From Allobosea caraganae (GTDB lineage: Bacteria > Pseudomonadota > Alphaproteobacteria > Rhizobiales > Beijerinckiaceae): DNA of 64,000 bases. The position numbers and the translations under genes are program-made. Below are positions 35,830-45,136 of the stretch, piece by piece. The stretch is from NCBI RefSeq assembly GCF_003351345.1, contig NZ_QQTO01000042.1, forward strand, positions 62,001-126,000, written 5' to 3'. Each line of letters opens with the position of its first letter. Within the stretch, counting starts at the first letter, position 1. The notes beneath the pieces are model-generated. The model had not been told where the DNA came from. It made no database searches and worked only from the letters and a program-made list of their open reading frames with translations.

Positions 35830-36888
35830 ATGACGAAGATTCACAGGCGCGATGTGCTCAAGGGCATGGGCGCGGCGGCCGGCGCAGCAGTGCTTGCGCC
35901 CTCGCTCGGCGGCGCGGCCCTCGCCCAGTCCGGCGGCAAAGTCGTGGTCGGCACCTGGGGCGGCGACTATGCCGCGCTGCTGACCAAGAACATCGAGAAC
36001 CCGCTGCTGAAGCCGAAGGGCATCGAGGTGGTGCAGGATCAGGCCGGCGACGCGCCGCGCCGGACCAAGATGGTGGCCGAGAAGCGCCTGCCGCGCGGCA
36101 CGGTCGACATCCAGGGCCTCTCGGCCGCGAATATGTTCGAGATGAACGAGGCCGGCGTCACCGAGACACTCGACTACTCGAAGATCCCGAACGCCAAGAA
36201 CATCCTGCCGACGATGCGGTACCCATACGGCATCGGGCACATCTATTCGGGCAACGTCGTCATCTACAATCCCAAGCTGATCAGCCCGGTGCCGACCGGC
36301 TTCAAGGATTGGCTCGACCCGAAATGGGGCAACAAGATCGGCTTCATCGACATCCAGTATCAGTCGGTCTTCATCGCCGCCTCGATGGCCGCCACCGGCG
36401 GCGCCAGCATGAACGACATCGAGAAAGCCAAGGAGGTCTTGCTCGCGGTCAAGAAGGCCGGCGCTCGCATCTACCCGACCAACGAGGCCTTCGCCCAGGC
36501 GATGAAGAACGAGGAGATCGGCATCAGCGCGATCTGGAAGGCCCGCGTCGTCCAGTGGCAGAATGCCGGCATCCCCTGCGAGGCCGTGTCGCCGGTCGAA
36601 GGCATTCCGACCTATGTCTCGGGCTTCGTCATCGCCAAGAACGCGCCGAACAAGGACAACGCCTACGCCTACATGAACGCCATGTTGGAGAAGGCGCCGC
36701 AGGAGGCCTTCGCGGTCGACATGGGCTATAACGGCACCGTCACCGGCCTCGCCGTCGCGCCCGACCTGCAGAAGCGCATCGGCTTCACGGCGGACGAGGA
36801 GAAGCGCCTCAAGGACCTCGACTACGCTTTCCTCGCCAAGAACGACTCGGCGATGAAGGAGTGGTGGGACAAGGTCTTCAAGGCGTGA
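35830..36888 (+). CDS. ABC transporter substrate-binding protein (PotD-like)
   Basis: 352 residues. The Tat-type signal (RRDVLKGMGAAAGAAVLAP, about 6-24) is followed by a family 1/8 extracellular binding-protein fold: VVVGTWGGDYAALL at the mature start, YSGNVVIYNPKLI and YVSGFVIAKNAPN. It binds a small cationic or polyamine-like solute; the exact ligand is unknown. It has AGGGGAG upstream of the ATG. Confidence 0.9.
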   Translation: MTKIHRRDVLKGMGAAAGAAVLAPSLGGAALAQSGGKVVVGTWGGDYAALLTKNIENPLLKPKGIEVVQDQAGDAPRRTKMVAEKRLPRGTVDIQGLSAANMFEMNEAGVTETLDYSKIPNAKNILPTMRYPYGIGHIYSGNVVIYNPKLISPVPTGFKDWLDPKWGNKIGFIDIQYQSVFIAASMAATGGASMNDIEKAKEVLLAVKKAGARIYPTNEAFAQAMKNEEIGISAIWKARVVQWQNAGIPCEAVSPVEGIPTYVSGFVIAKNAPNKDNAYAYMNAMLEKAPQEAFAVDMGYNGTVTGLAVAPDLQKRIGFTADEEKRLKDLDYAFLAKNDSAMKEWWDKVFKA

Positions 36889-36967
36889 TGCTGCGGGCCG
36901 GCACACTCGACCCTGGGACAGCGCGTCCTCCCGTCAAGCCCGAGGACGACCATGACGGGGTGAGCCC

Positions 36968-37840
36968 ATGAGCACCATCGCACCCGAACCGGTCGCCGGC
37001 GGCCGTACCCATCTCGCCGGCGCGCTCGTCGTGCCGGCGACGATCTTCGTCGCGATCGGGCTGCTCGGCCCGATCGCGATCCTGTTCCGCTATTCGCTGA
37101 ATTACTTCGTGCCCGGCCAGTTCATGGTCGACGGGCTGACGATCGAGAACTACGTCAAGTTCTTCACCGATTCCTATTACCTCAACGTGCTCTGGCGCAC
37201 CGTCCGCGTCTCCGTGATCTGCACCATCGCCTGCCTGATCATGGGCTTCCCGCTCGCCTATGTGCTGGCGCGCACCCAGAGCCGCTTCAAGAACCTGATG
37301 GTCATCGCCGTGGTGCTGCCGCTCTTCGTCGGCAACGCCGTGCGCTCCGCCGGCTGGATGACCGCCTTCGGCAGCAGGGGCGCGCTCAACGCCTCGCTGA
37401 TGGGCCTGGGCATCATCGACCAGCCGCTCGAGATCATGTTCACCGAAACGGCCGTGATCATCGGCATCATCGCGGTCAACCTGCCCTTCATGGTGCTGAC
37501 GCTGCAAAGCGTGATCGAAGGCATCAACCGCAATGTCGAGGAGGCCGCCTTCAGCCTGGGCGCCGGGCCGGCCGCGATGTTCCGCCGCGTGCTCTGGCCG
37601 CTCGCCATGCCCGGCATCCTCGCCGGCACGATCCTGACCTTCATCCTGGCGATGAACGCCTATGCCACGCCGGTCCTGCTCGGCGGACCCAAGTTCCAGA
37701 CGATGGGACCGCTGGTCTACGGCCAGTTCGCTCAGCAGAACAACTGGCCCTTCGGCGGCGCCATCTCCTTCATCCTGATGACCGCGACGATTCTGCTCAC
37801 CGTGGCCGCCAACCTGATCGTCCAGCGCCGCTACCGCTGA
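36968..37840 (+). CDS. ABC transporter permease (PotB-like)
   Basis: 290 residues with six predicted helices, the first at about 20-42, and the EAA loop EEAAFSLGAGPAAMFRRVLWPLA (about 186-208). It is the partner of the PotC-like permease; having the second permease after the binding protein is a common rearranged order in Rhizobiales. A 105-bp palindromic repeat follows the stop. Confidence 0.9.
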   Translation: MSTIAPEPVAGGRTHLAGALVVPATIFVAIGLLGPIAILFRYSLNYFVPGQFMVDGLTIENYVKFFTDSYYLNVLWRTVRVSVICTIACLIMGFPLAYVLARTQSRFKNLMVIAVVLPLFVGNAVRSAGWMTAFGSRGALNASLMGLGIIDQPLEIMFTETAVIIGIIAVNLPFMVLTLQSVIEGINRNVEEAAFSLGAGPAAMFRRVLWPLAMPGILAGTILTFILAMNAYATPVLLGGPKFQTMGPLVYGQFAQQNNWPFGGAISFILMTATILLTVAANLIVQRRYR

Positions 37841-37854
37841 TCTCCCCACCCCGT

Positions 37855-37959
37855 GTCATCCCGGACAAGCCGCTTTAGCGGCGCCGCTCCGGGATCCATC
37901 ATAGGGCTCAGCGCTCCACGATGGATCCCGGCGCTCCGCTTCGCTACGGCCGGGATGAC
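37855..37959. repeat. 105-bp palindromic repeat, family R2, copy 1
   Basis: It starts GTCATCCCGG and ends CCGGGATGAC, with internal GGGATCCATC/GATGGATCCC. It folds into a long branched hairpin. The element at 59757-59861 has identical length and about 85% identity in the opposite orientation. It lies 14 bp after the PotB-like stop. Confidence 0.88.
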
Positions 37960-38051
37960 GTCGAGTTTTTTGGAGGCGGAGCGGCACGTTGCCGCTTCCC
38001 TGCCCTTGGCTTTCGCTGGCCAAGCCACGACGGCCGCATTACATCTCGCGC

Positions 38052-38240
38052 ATGAGCTTCTCCGCATACCTCGTGCCTATCGCCGTCGGCGCCGTCGCAA
38101 TCGTCCTGGTGCTTGGCCTCATCAACATGTTGCGCGGCGGCAGCGCCAACACCTCGCAGAACCTGATGCGGCTGCGCGTCGTGCTGCAATTCATCGCGAT
38201 CCTGGTGATCGTCGGCGTGCTCTGGTGGCGCGGCGGTTAA
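38052..38240 (+). CDS. Small twin-transmembrane protein (HIG1-like)
   Basis: 62 residues with two membrane helices (about 5-26 and 42-59) joined by a short polar loop MLRGGSANTSQNLMRLRV. The MRxRV pattern in the loop resembles HIG1-domain proteins, small factors of respiratory cytochrome oxidase complexes. In Rhizobiales a gene of this type often precedes the cobalamin adenosyltransferase, as here after one intervening gene. The ATG at 38052 is chosen because the upstream extension lies in the repeat-flanking region. Confidence 0.8.
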   Translation: MSFSAYLVPIAVGAVAIVLVLGLINMLRGGSANTSQNLMRLRVVLQFIAILVIVGVLWWRGG

Positions 38241-38248
38241 CCTTACCT

Positions 38249-38265
38249 AACGATAAACAATCGTT
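38249..38265. promoter_or_regulatory. Inverted repeat upstream of PagL-like gene
   Basis: AACGAT-AAACA-ATCGTT, perfect 6-bp arms with a 5-bp centre, located just after the twin-TM gene and 150 bp upstream of the PagL-like gene in a locally AT-rich stretch. It may be an operator. Confidence 0.35.
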
Positions 38266-38414
38266 GCCTTCGCAAGCGCCCCCAGCGTAAGCTGTTGATA
38301 AAGAACGGGGCGCCTGCGCGGAAACGGGCGGCGGCACGGTCCTTGCCACACTCTCGACATGAGTCTGTGTGCTCAGTTAACGCCCACTCCGCCGACAAGA
38401 AGACTCGTCAATTC

Positions 38415-38999
38415 ATGATACGCGTCGCGTTGCTGCTTCTCGCCGGCCTCATGGTTGCGGCGCCTCTCCAGGCGCAATCGCTGCCTCCCGGCGTCACCAG
38501 CTACGCTCCGGCGACGGATGCTCCGCTCCCCTCATGGGAGGCCCGCCTCGGCATCGCCGCCGCCAATCCGGCCGGGCGCGAGGGCGGCCTGCTCAACTTC
38601 AACGGCGAGTTGGTGACGCCGCGCGTGCTCACCCTGAACGACCGCATCGCCTCGGCCTTCGTGCCCCGCTTCCACCTCGGCTCCAGCGTCAACTTCAACG
38701 GCACGCGCTTCGCCTATGCCGGCGCGACCTGGACCCTCGACATCACCAAGACCGTCTTCGTCGAGGGCAGCCTCGGCGCCGCGATCAATGACGGCAAGAC
38801 CGGGCTGGTCGTTCCCGAGGACCGCCTCAATCTCGGCTGCAACGCCGGCACGCGCGAGGCGGCCGCGCTCGGCTTCAAGCTCAACGACCGCTGGAGCCTG
38901 ATCGCCTCGCTCGAGCATTTCAGCACGACCGGCTGCTCCGACCGGAACAACCCGCGCGGCCCGGCCAATTTCGGCGCCCGTCTCGGCTATACGTTCTGA
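38415..38999 (+). CDS. Lipid A 3-O-deacylase (PagL-like acyloxyacyl hydrolase)
   Basis: 194 residues. A signal peptide (2-20, ending APLQAQ) precedes an outer-membrane beta-barrel with alternating hydrophobic strands and a C-terminal aromatic residue (GARLGYTF). The PagL catalytic His-x-Ser is seen as EHFS, near residue 168, followed by the usual Gly/Asn-rich loop (NNPRGPANFG). It is predicted to trim the 3-O acyl chain of lipid A. The extra Cys pair (NLGCN, TTGCS) could form a disulfide. The ATG at 38415 is the first that gives a clean signal peptide. Confidence 0.78.
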   Translation: MIRVALLLLAGLMVAAPLQAQSLPPGVTSYAPATDAPLPSWEARLGIAAANPAGREGGLLNFNGELVTPRVLTLNDRIASAFVPRFHLGSSVNFNGTRFAYAGATWTLDITKTVFVEGSLGAAINDGKTGLVVPEDRLNLGCNAGTREAAALGFKLNDRWSLIASLEHFSTTGCSDRNNPRGPANFGARLGYTF

Positions 39000-39047
39000 C
39001 GTCAGAAGACCGCTTTCGTTGCCGGAACGCCGCGCTATAAGCGGGGC

Positions 39048-39629
39048 ATGGTCAAGCTGAACCGCATCTACACCCGCACCGGCGATGACGGCACGACGGG
39101 GCTCACGACCGGGCCGCGCCGGCTGAAATCCGACCTGCGCGTCGAGGCCTACGGCACCGTCGACGAGACCAATGCCTGCATCGGCATAGCGCGCCTGCAC
39201 GCAGCGACGGAAGATGCCGATCTCGACGCGATGCTCAGCCGGATCAGCAACGACCTGTTCGACCTCGGCGCCGACCTCTCGACCCCCGATACCGGCGAAA
39301 AGCTCGCCTTCGAGCCGCTGCGCATCATCCAGGCGCAGGTCGACCGGCTTGAGGCCGAGATCGACCGGCTCAACGGCACGCTCGCGCCGCTGCGCTCCTT
39401 CGTGCTGCCGGGCGGCACGCCGGCCTCAGCGCATCTGCACCTCGCCCGCACCATCAGCCGCCGGGCCGAGCGCCTGATGGTTGCGTTGTCGCAGAGCGAG
39501 GGCGAGAGCGTCTCGAAGCCCGCGCTGAAATACATCAACCGGCTGTCGGATTTCCTCTTCGTCGCCTCCCGCCACCTCAATGCCAAGGCCGGGGGCGACG
39601 TGCTCTGGGTGCCCGGCCAGAACCGCTGA
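39048..39629 (+). CDS. Cob(I)yrinic acid a,c-diamide adenosyltransferase, PduO-type
   Basis: 193 residues. It converts cob(I)alamin plus ATP to adenosylcobalamin. The N-terminal ATP-binding segment RIYTRTGDDGTTGLTTG (5-21) and DLRVEAYGTVDETNA are diagnostic, and the C-terminal helix pair contains ISRRAERLMV and the YINRLSDFLFVASR motif. Complete four-helix-bundle length. It complements CobST at 9-14 kb in cobalamin metabolism. Confidence 0.95.
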   Translation: MVKLNRIYTRTGDDGTTGLTTGPRRLKSDLRVEAYGTVDETNACIGIARLHAATEDADLDAMLSRISNDLFDLGADLSTPDTGEKLAFEPLRIIQAQVDRLEAEIDRLNGTLAPLRSFVLPGGTPASAHLHLARTISRRAERLMVALSQSEGESVSKPALKYINRLSDFLFVASRHLNAKAGGDVLWVPGQNR

Positions 39630-39641
39630 TCAGGATTTACG

Positions 39642-40337
39642 ATGTTCGTCCCGCTGCATGACGGCGTCCCGCTCCGCTTCATGCGCGCGCCCTATGTCAC
39701 CTACGCGCTGGTCTCGGGCTGCATCGGCATCCACATCGCGCTCTGGTTCTGGCATGGCTCGTCCGGCGATGTGGCCATCATGGCCGGCTTCGGGCTCATC
39801 CCCTCCGTGCTGCTCGGCGCCGCGCAGTTGCCGGAGGGCCTGGCCCATGCGCCGGCCTGGGCGACGCTCTTCACCAACATCCTGCTGCACGCCAGCTTTG
39901 CGCATTTGCTCGGCAACATGCTGTTCCTCTGGGTCTTCGGCGACAATGTCGAGGATTCGATGGGTCATGTTCGTTTCGTGCTGTTCTTCTTCATTTGCGG
40001 GCTCGCCGGCTCGCTGCTGCACACGCTGATGTATCCCGAATCGGAGCAGCCCCTGATTGGCGCATCGGGCGCGATCTCGGGCGTCATCGCCTCCTATCTG
40101 ATGATCTACCCGAACGTGCGGATCTGGGGCCTCGCCTTCAAATGGATCCCCGTCCACATCCCCGCCATGTACGCGCTCGGCGCCTGGATCCTGTTCCAGC
40201 TCGCCTCCGCCTATGTCGATCCGCAGGGCAATGTCGGCTGGTGGGCCCATCTCGGCGGGCTCGGGGCCGGCGCGGCGCTGACGCCGCTTTTCATCCATCG
40301 CGGCGTCAAGCTCTTCGGCCGTCGTCCCGGCCTGTGA
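39642..40337 (+). CDS. Rhomboid-family intramembrane serine protease
   Basis: 231 residues, six to seven helices. The catalytic Ser is in GASGAISG (about 141-148) and the His in WWAHLGGLGAG (about 199-209), in the right helices; LLHASFAHLLGNMLFLWVFG is the conserved HxxxHxxxN region. It cleaves membrane proteins within the bilayer. Only 12 bp separate it from the adenosyltransferase gene. Confidence 0.92.
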   Translation: MFVPLHDGVPLRFMRAPYVTYALVSGCIGIHIALWFWHGSSGDVAIMAGFGLIPSVLLGAAQLPEGLAHAPAWATLFTNILLHASFAHLLGNMLFLWVFGDNVEDSMGHVRFVLFFFICGLAGSLLHTLMYPESEQPLIGASGAISGVIASYLMIYPNVRIWGLAFKWIPVHIPAMYALGAWILFQLASAYVDPQGNVGWWAHLGGLGAGAALTPLFIHRGVKLFGRRPGL

Positions 40338-40406
40338 GTCCCGCCTTCGATGGTGCACTGCGATTTCTTGCCGGCGTGATGCCGCTTGGTCGCGACTTTC
40401 GCGGCG

Positions 40407-40436
40407 TTGACAAGCGCAAACGGCCATCGCTACGGT
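40407..40436 (+). promoter_or_regulatory. Candidate promoter for etfBA
   Basis: A perfect -35 box TTGACA (40407-40412), an 18-bp spacer and TACGGT (40431-40436). It is 95 bp upstream of the etfB ATG in a 193-bp gap. The -10 match is weak, so this is tentative. Confidence 0.45.
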
Positions 40437-40530
40437 CCCTGCGCATTCCAGCCGAGAGCCGCGATGCCGTCCCCCTGCCAATAGAGCGGCACGGCTCAAG
40501 TCGCATCTCTCCCGAACGGTGACGCAAACG

Positions 40531-41280
40531 ATGAAGATCCTGGTGCCCGTCAAGCGGGTTGTCGATTACAACGTGAAGATCCGCGTCAAGGCGGACGGCT
40601 CGGGCGTCGAGCTCGCCAATGTCAAAATGTCGATGAATCCGTTCGATGAGATCGCCGTCGAAGAGGCGCTGCGCCTGAGGGAGGCCGGCAAGGCGACCGA
40701 GGTCGTCGTCGTCTCGATCGGCCCGGCGCAGGCCGCCGAGACCATCCGAACCGGCCTCGCCATGGGTGCCGACCGCGGCATCCTGGTCAAGGTCGAGGGA
40801 CTCACCGAGCCGCTCGCCGTCGCCAAGCTCCTGCAGAAGCTGGTCGAGCAGGAAGCTCCCGGGCTCGTCATCCTCGGCAAGCAGGCGATCGACGACGACT
40901 CGAACCAGACCGGCCAGATGCTCTCGGCCCTGCTCGGCTGGCCGCAGGCCACCTTCGCCTCGAAGGTCGTCATGGGCGACGGCTCGGTCGACGTCACCCG
41001 CGAGGTCGATGGCGGCCTGCAGACATTGACCCTCAAGCTGCCGGCGATCGTCACCACGGACCTGCGCCTCAACGAGCCGCGCTACGCCTCGCTGCCCAAC
41101 ATCATGAAGGCCAAGAAGAAGCCGCTCGACGAGACCTCGGCCGAGACGCTGGGCGTCGACGTGACGCCGCGCCTCAAGGTGCTGAAGACCACCGAGCCGC
41201 CCGGCCGTTCCGCCGGCATCAAGGTCGGCTCCGTCGCCGAACTGGTCTCGAAGCTGAAGAACGAAGCAGGGGTTATCTGA
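40531..41280 (+). CDS. etfB: Electron transfer flavoprotein beta subunit
   Basis: 249 residues, AMP-binding subunit. [18 protein letters not shown] at the start, [11 protein letters not shown], and the C-terminal [29 protein letters not shown] recognition-loop segment match EtfB. With EtfA it accepts electrons from acyl-CoA and related dehydrogenases and passes them to ETF-ubiquinone oxidoreductase. ATG at 40531 preferred over an upstream GTG at 40519 because it gives the family N-terminus. Confidence 0.96.
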   Translation: MKILVPVKRVVDYNVKIRVKADGSGVELANVKMSMNPFDEIAVEEALRLREAGKATEVVVVSIGPAQAAETIRTGLAMGADRGILVKVEGLTEPLAVAKLLQKLVEQEAPGLVILGKQAIDDDSNQTGQMLSALLGWPQATFASKVVMGDGSVDVTREVDGGLQTLTLKLPAIVTTDLRLNEPRYASLPNIMKAKKKPLDETSAETLGVDVTPRLKVLKTTEPPGRSAGIKVGSVAELVSKLKNEAGVI

Positions 41281-41282
41281 TC

Positions 41283-42230
41283 ATGACGACGCTGCTTCTC
41301 GCCAAGCACGACAACGCGACCCTCAACGAGGCCACCCGCAAGGCGCTGACCGCCGCCAAGCAGCTTGGCGCGCCCGTGCACGTCCTCGTCGCCGGCCACA
41401 ACGCCAAGGCCGTCGCCGACGCTGCCGCCAAGCTCGACGGCGTCGAGAAGGTGCTGCTCGCCGAGGACGCCGCCTACGAGCACCGCCTTGCCGAGCCGCT
41501 CTCGGCCCTGATCGTCTCGCTCGCCGGCCCCTATGACGCCATCGTCGCGCCAGGCACGACTACCGGCAAGAACGTCATGCCGCGCGTCGCCGCCCTGCTC
41601 GACGTGATGCAGGTCTCGGAAGTGACCAAGGTCATTTCGCCCGACACGTTCGAGCGGCCGATCTATGCCGGCAACGCCATCCAGACCGTGCAGGCGACCG
41701 ACGCCAAGAAGGTCATCACCGTGCGCGGCGCCTCCTTCCAGGCAACCGGCGACGGTAGCGCCACCGCGCCGGTCGAGAGCGTCGCCAGCGCCGGCGATGC
41801 CGGCCTGTCGAGCTTCAAGGGCGAGGAGGTCGCCAAGTCCGACCGTCCGGAGCTGGCCTCGGCCAAGATCATCATCTCCGGCGGCCGCGCGCTCGCCTCA
41901 ATGGAGAACTTCACCAAGATCATCGAGCCCGTCGCCGACAGGCTCGGCGCCGCCATGGGCGCCTCGCGCGCCGCGGTCGACGCCGGCTACGCCCCCAACG
42001 ACTGGCAGGTCGGCCAGACCGGCAAGGTCGTGGCGCCCGACCTCTACATCGCCGTGGGCATCTCCGGCGCGATCCAGCATCTCGCCGGCATGAAGGACTC
42101 GAAGGTCATCGTCGCCATCAACAAGGACGAGGAGGCGCCGATCTTCCAGGTCGCCGATTACGGCCTCGTCGGCGACCTCTTCACGATCATGCCCGAGCTC
42201 GAGGCCGAGCTCGCCAAACTCGGTCGCTGA
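41283..42230 (+). CDS. etfA: Electron transfer flavoprotein alpha subunit
   Basis: 315 residues. The C-terminal FAD domain (about 190-315) shows [51 protein letters not shown] and [21 protein letters not shown], all hallmarks of EtfA. Starts 2 bp after etfB. Functions as the EtfAB heterodimer. Confidence 0.97.
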   Translation: MTTLLLAKHDNATLNEATRKALTAAKQLGAPVHVLVAGHNAKAVADAAAKLDGVEKVLLAEDAAYEHRLAEPLSALIVSLAGPYDAIVAPGTTTGKNVMPRVAALLDVMQVSEVTKVISPDTFERPIYAGNAIQTVQATDAKKVITVRGASFQATGDGSATAPVESVASAGDAGLSSFKGEEVAKSDRPELASAKIIISGGRALASMENFTKIIEPVADRLGAAMGASRAAVDAGYAPNDWQVGQTGKVVAPDLYIAVGISGAIQHLAGMKDSKVIVAINKDEEAPIFQVADYGLVGDLFTIMPELEAELAKLGR

Positions 42231-42308
42231 AAAAACTGCTATGATACGGCGTCGGGCCGCCCTTGCGGCGGCCCAGATCGCGTCCGCGAGCGGGCGCTGA
42301 CAGGAAAG

Positions 42309-43205
42309 ATGGATCGGGACATGTCGGACCAGGCGATCAAGACGATCGGCATCATCGGCGCCGGGCAAATGGGCAACGGCATCGCCCATGTCGCCGCGAT
42401 CGCGGGGTTCACTGTCAAGCTGCACGATGTCGCCGAGGAGCGCATCCACGCCGCCCTGGCGACGATCGACGGCAACATGGCCCGCCAGGTCGCCAAGGGC
42501 GCGATCGGCGACGAGATCCGCCGCGACGCCATCGCCAAGATCAGCGCCTCGCCGAAGCTCGAAGGCCTCGGCGAATGCGACCTGATCATCGAGGCCGCGA
42601 CCGAGAGCGAGGAGGTCAAGCGCAAGATCTTCACCGCCGTCTGCCCGCATCTGAAGCCCGAGGCGATGCTGGCCTCGAACACCTCCTCGATCTCGATCAC
42701 GCGGCTTGCCGCCGCGACCGACCGGCCCGAGCGCTTCATCGGCATCCACTTCATGAACCCGGTGCCGCTGATGCAGCTCGTCGAGCTGATTCGCGGCATC
42801 GCCACCGACGACCACACCTTCGAATCGGCCCGCGCCTTCATCGGCAAGCTGCACAAGACCGTGACGGTCTCGGAGGATTTCCCGGCCTTCATCGTCAACC
42901 GCATCCTGCTGCCGATGATCAACGAGGCCGTCTACACGCTCTACGAGGGCGTCGGCTCGGTCGAGGCGATCGATACCGCGATGCGGCTCGGCGCCAACCA
43001 TCCGATGGGCCCGCTCCAGCTCGCCGACTTCATCGGACTCGATACCTGCCTCTCGGTGATGCAGGTGCTCCATGACGGCCTGGCCGATTCGAAGTACCGC
43101 CCCTGCCCGCTGCTGGTGAAATACGTCGAGGCCGGCTGGCTCGGCCGCAAGACCAAGCGCGGCTTCTACGACTACCGCGGCGAGAAGCCCGTCCCGACGC
43201 GCTGA
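42309..43205 (+). CDS. 3-hydroxybutyryl-CoA dehydrogenase
   Basis: 298 residues (or 294 from the ATG at 42321). N-terminal Rossmann NAD(P) domain [17 protein letters not shown]; the catalytic pair lies in [17 protein letters not shown] (His and Glu); [11 protein letters not shown] and [19 protein letters not shown] in the C-terminal helical domain. It interconverts acetoacetyl-CoA and 3-hydroxybutyryl-CoA in fatty-acid or butanoate metabolism. A hairpin (GGGCCGCC-N5-GGCGGCCC, 42254-42274) without T tract lies between it and etfA; the three genes are often one unit in Rhizobiales. Confidence 0.95.
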   Translation: MDRDMSDQAIKTIGIIGAGQMGNGIAHVAAIAGFTVKLHDVAEERIHAALATIDGNMARQVAKGAIGDEIRRDAIAKISASPKLEGLGECDLIIEAATESEEVKRKIFTAVCPHLKPEAMLASNTSSISITRLAAATDRPERFIGIHFMNPVPLMQLVELIRGIATDDHTFESARAFIGKLHKTVTVSEDFPAFIVNRILLPMINEAVYTLYEGVGSVEAIDTAMRLGANHPMGPLQLADFIGLDTCLSVMQVLHDGLADSKYRPCPLLVKYVEAGWLGRKTKRGFYDYRGEKPVPTR

Positions 43206-43388
43206 ACGCATCCGCGCCTCTGCCTTTCTCCTCCTGCGAGAGAGGGGAAATCCGGGCCGCCGGCTCACCAATGGCCATGGCGGCTAAGCATGCGCGGCAA
43301 TGTGCATCTTCACATTCCTGTCGTCTCGCGCTTACATTGATTCGTGAGCAGGATTCGTCCTGCTTCGATCAGCGGAGGTGCGACGGGT

Positions 43389-43961
43389 TTGACGGCGCAT
43401 GTGATGCATCCGATGGCGTCGCCGGACGGCTGTCCGGCACTCGTGCTCAATGCCGACTTCCGGCCTCTGAGCTATTACCCTCTCTCGTTGTGGAGCTGGC
43501 AGGACGCGATCAAGGCGGTCTTCATGGACCGCGTGAACATCGTCTCCGAATACGACACCGTGGTGCGCAGCCCGAGCTTCAACATGAGGCTGCCTTCGGT
43601 GGTCTCGCTGAAGACCTACATCAAGCCTTCGCGCACCCCGGCCTTCACCCGCTTCAACGTCTTCCTGCGCGACCGCTTCTCCTGCCAGTACTGCGCCGCG
43701 CGCGAGGAGCTGACCTTCGACCACGTCATCCCGCGCGCCAAGGGCGGCCTGACGACCTGGGAGAACGTCGTCGCGGCCTGCTCGCCCTGCAACCTCCGCA
43801 AGGCCGACAAGCTGCCCGCCATCGTCGGCATGCTGCCGCTGCAGAAGCCCTACGCCCCGACGGTCAACGACCTGCACCGCAACGGCAAGCTCTTCCCGCC
43901 GAACTACCTGCACGAAAGCTGGCTCGACTATCTCTACTGGGATTCCGAGCTGGAGCCGTAA
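43389..43961 (+). CDS. HNH endonuclease
   Basis: About 190 residues. The HNH core is FNVFLRDRFSCQYCAAREELTFDH, then ENVVAACSPCN: zinc Cys pairs CxxC and CxxC with DHVIPRAKGG supplying the catalytic His. This small HNH protein is widespread and highly conserved in Rhizobiales, with no known target. The start is proposed as TTG 43389 because GGAGGT lies 10 bp upstream; GTG 43344 and ATG 43404 are alternatives and do not change the domain. Confidence 0.87.
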   Translation: MTAHVMHPMASPDGCPALVLNADFRPLSYYPLSLWSWQDAIKAVFMDRVNIVSEYDTVVRSPSFNMRLPSVVSLKTYIKPSRTPAFTRFNVFLRDRFSCQYCAAREELTFDHVIPRAKGGLTTWENVVAACSPCNLRKADKLPAIVGMLPLQKPYAPTVNDLHRNGKLFPPNYLHESWLDYLYWDSELEP

Positions 43962-43998
43962 GGCCGGCGGCGCAAGCCGTCGCCGCAACGAGCGGGCG

Positions 43999-44514
43999 TC
44001 AGCCTCTCAGTGCGCGCTTCAAGCCCAGCAGCGCCACGACCAGCAGCCCGAACGAGATCAGGCAGTTCCAGCCGGCGAGCGAGATGCCGAGGAAGCGCCA
44101 GGCGGCTTCCGTGCACGAGACGATGCGGGTGGTCTGGAGCTGGTTCAGCAGATCGCCGACCGCGCCCGCGACCGGCGGCGCACCGCCGCCGCAATCGTTC
44201 GGGCCGAGGAACCAGCCCCATTCAACGCCGGCATGGTAGAAGCCGAGCCCGGTGCTCCAGGCCAGCAGCAGCGCAAAGCCGATCAGGGCGGCGATCTGCA
44301 GGCTGCGCGTCCGCGCCACCAGCGAGGCGACGACGGCGAGCGCGATCACGGCATAATGCGGCTGGCGCTGCTCCAGGCAGAGCTTGCACGGCAAGAGGTG
44401 CCAGACCAACTGCGACCACCAGGCGCCGGCGATCAGCATGGCGGAGCCGAGGCCGAGCAGCAGGATCAGCCGCGGCACGACCCTGTCGGGAGCGCGTTCG
44501 GGCAGGGCGGTCAT
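43999..44514 (-). CDS. Disulfide bond formation protein B family
   Basis: 171 residues, four membrane helices. The first periplasmic loop has the quinone-proximal CxxC (PCKLCLEQRQPHY, Cys43/Cys46), and the second loop a Cys pair in NDCGGG and VSCTEAAW. It reoxidises DsbA-like thiol oxidases with ubiquinone. It ends converging with the HNH gene, and its start lies 13 bp from the stop of the YqaA-family gene in the same direction. Confidence 0.9.
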   Translation of the reverse strand: MTALPERAPDRVVPRLILLLGLGSAMLIAGAWWSQLVWHLLPCKLCLEQRQPHYAVIALAVVASLVARTRSLQIAALIGFALLLAWSTGLGFYHAGVEWGWFLGPNDCGGGAPPVAGAVGDLLNQLQTTRIVSCTEAAWRFLGISLAGWNCLISFGLLVVALLGLKRALRG

Positions 44515-44527
44515 GATGCCTCCAGTG

Positions 44528-45136
44528 TCAGCAGGACAGCATCGCCCCGGAACCGGCGAAAACCTTCACGGCGAAATAGAGCACGATCAAGGCGGCCGCA
44601 GTGCCTGCGGCAACGAACTTCAGGCGCTTCTCGATGAACAGCCGGATGGTCTCGCCATAGCTGCGCAGCAGCCAGGCCAGCGCGAAGAAGCGGGCGCCGC
44701 GCGCGATCAGGCAGGACAGCACGAAGAAGCCGAAGCCGACATGGACGACGCCGGCCAGGATGGTGACGACCTTGATCGGCGGCAGATGCGCCAGGCCGGA
44801 GGTGACCAGCAGGATCGCGGTGGTGTCCGGGCCGGCGCAGGCCCTGATCTGCTGGAAGGCGTCGAGCTTGCCGTAGAATTCCAGCACCGGCCGGGCCAGC
44901 GCCTCGAAGGCGTAATAGCCGAGGAAATAGCCGGCAATGCCGCCCAGCGTCGAGAACACCGTCGCGATCAGCGCCAGCCGATAGGCGCGCTGCGGCGTCG
45001 CCACCGCCATCGGCACGAACAGCACGTCGGCCGGGATCAGGAAGAACGAGCTCTCGACGAAGGCGATGACCGCGAGCCAGACCTCGGCCGATTTCCTAGC
45101 CGCGAGCGACAGGGTCCAGAGGTAGAGGCGCTTCAA
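44528..45136 (-). CDS. YqaA family (DedA-related) membrane protein
   Basis: About 202 residues from a TTG at 45136 (AAGGT upstream); another TTG at 45181 would add 15 residues. LYLWTLSLAARKSAEVWLAVIAFVESSFFLIPADVLFVPM at the start contains the conserved F-x-E-S-x3-P-x-D motif of the family; further helices at GGIAGYFLGYYAFE and VHVGFGFFVLSCLIARGARFF. DedA-related proteins are flippase-like membrane proteins. A longer frame to 45382 runs into a repeat and is not used. Confidence 0.82.
   Translation of the reverse strand: MKRLYLWTLSLAARKSAEVWLAVIAFVESSFFLIPADVLFVPMAVATPQRAYRLALIATVFSTLGGIAGYFLGYYAFEALARPVLEFYGKLDAFQQIRACAGPDTTAILLVTSGLAHLPPIKVVTILAGVVHVGFGFFVLSCLIARGARFFALAWLLRSYGETIRLFIEKRLKFVAAGTAAALIVLYFAVKVFAGSGAMLSC

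Noticed and set aside
42254-42274. GC-rich hairpin between etfA and the dehydrogenase gene as a terminator
   Set aside because: The 8-bp stem is good but no T tract follows; it may attenuate but is not called as a terminator.
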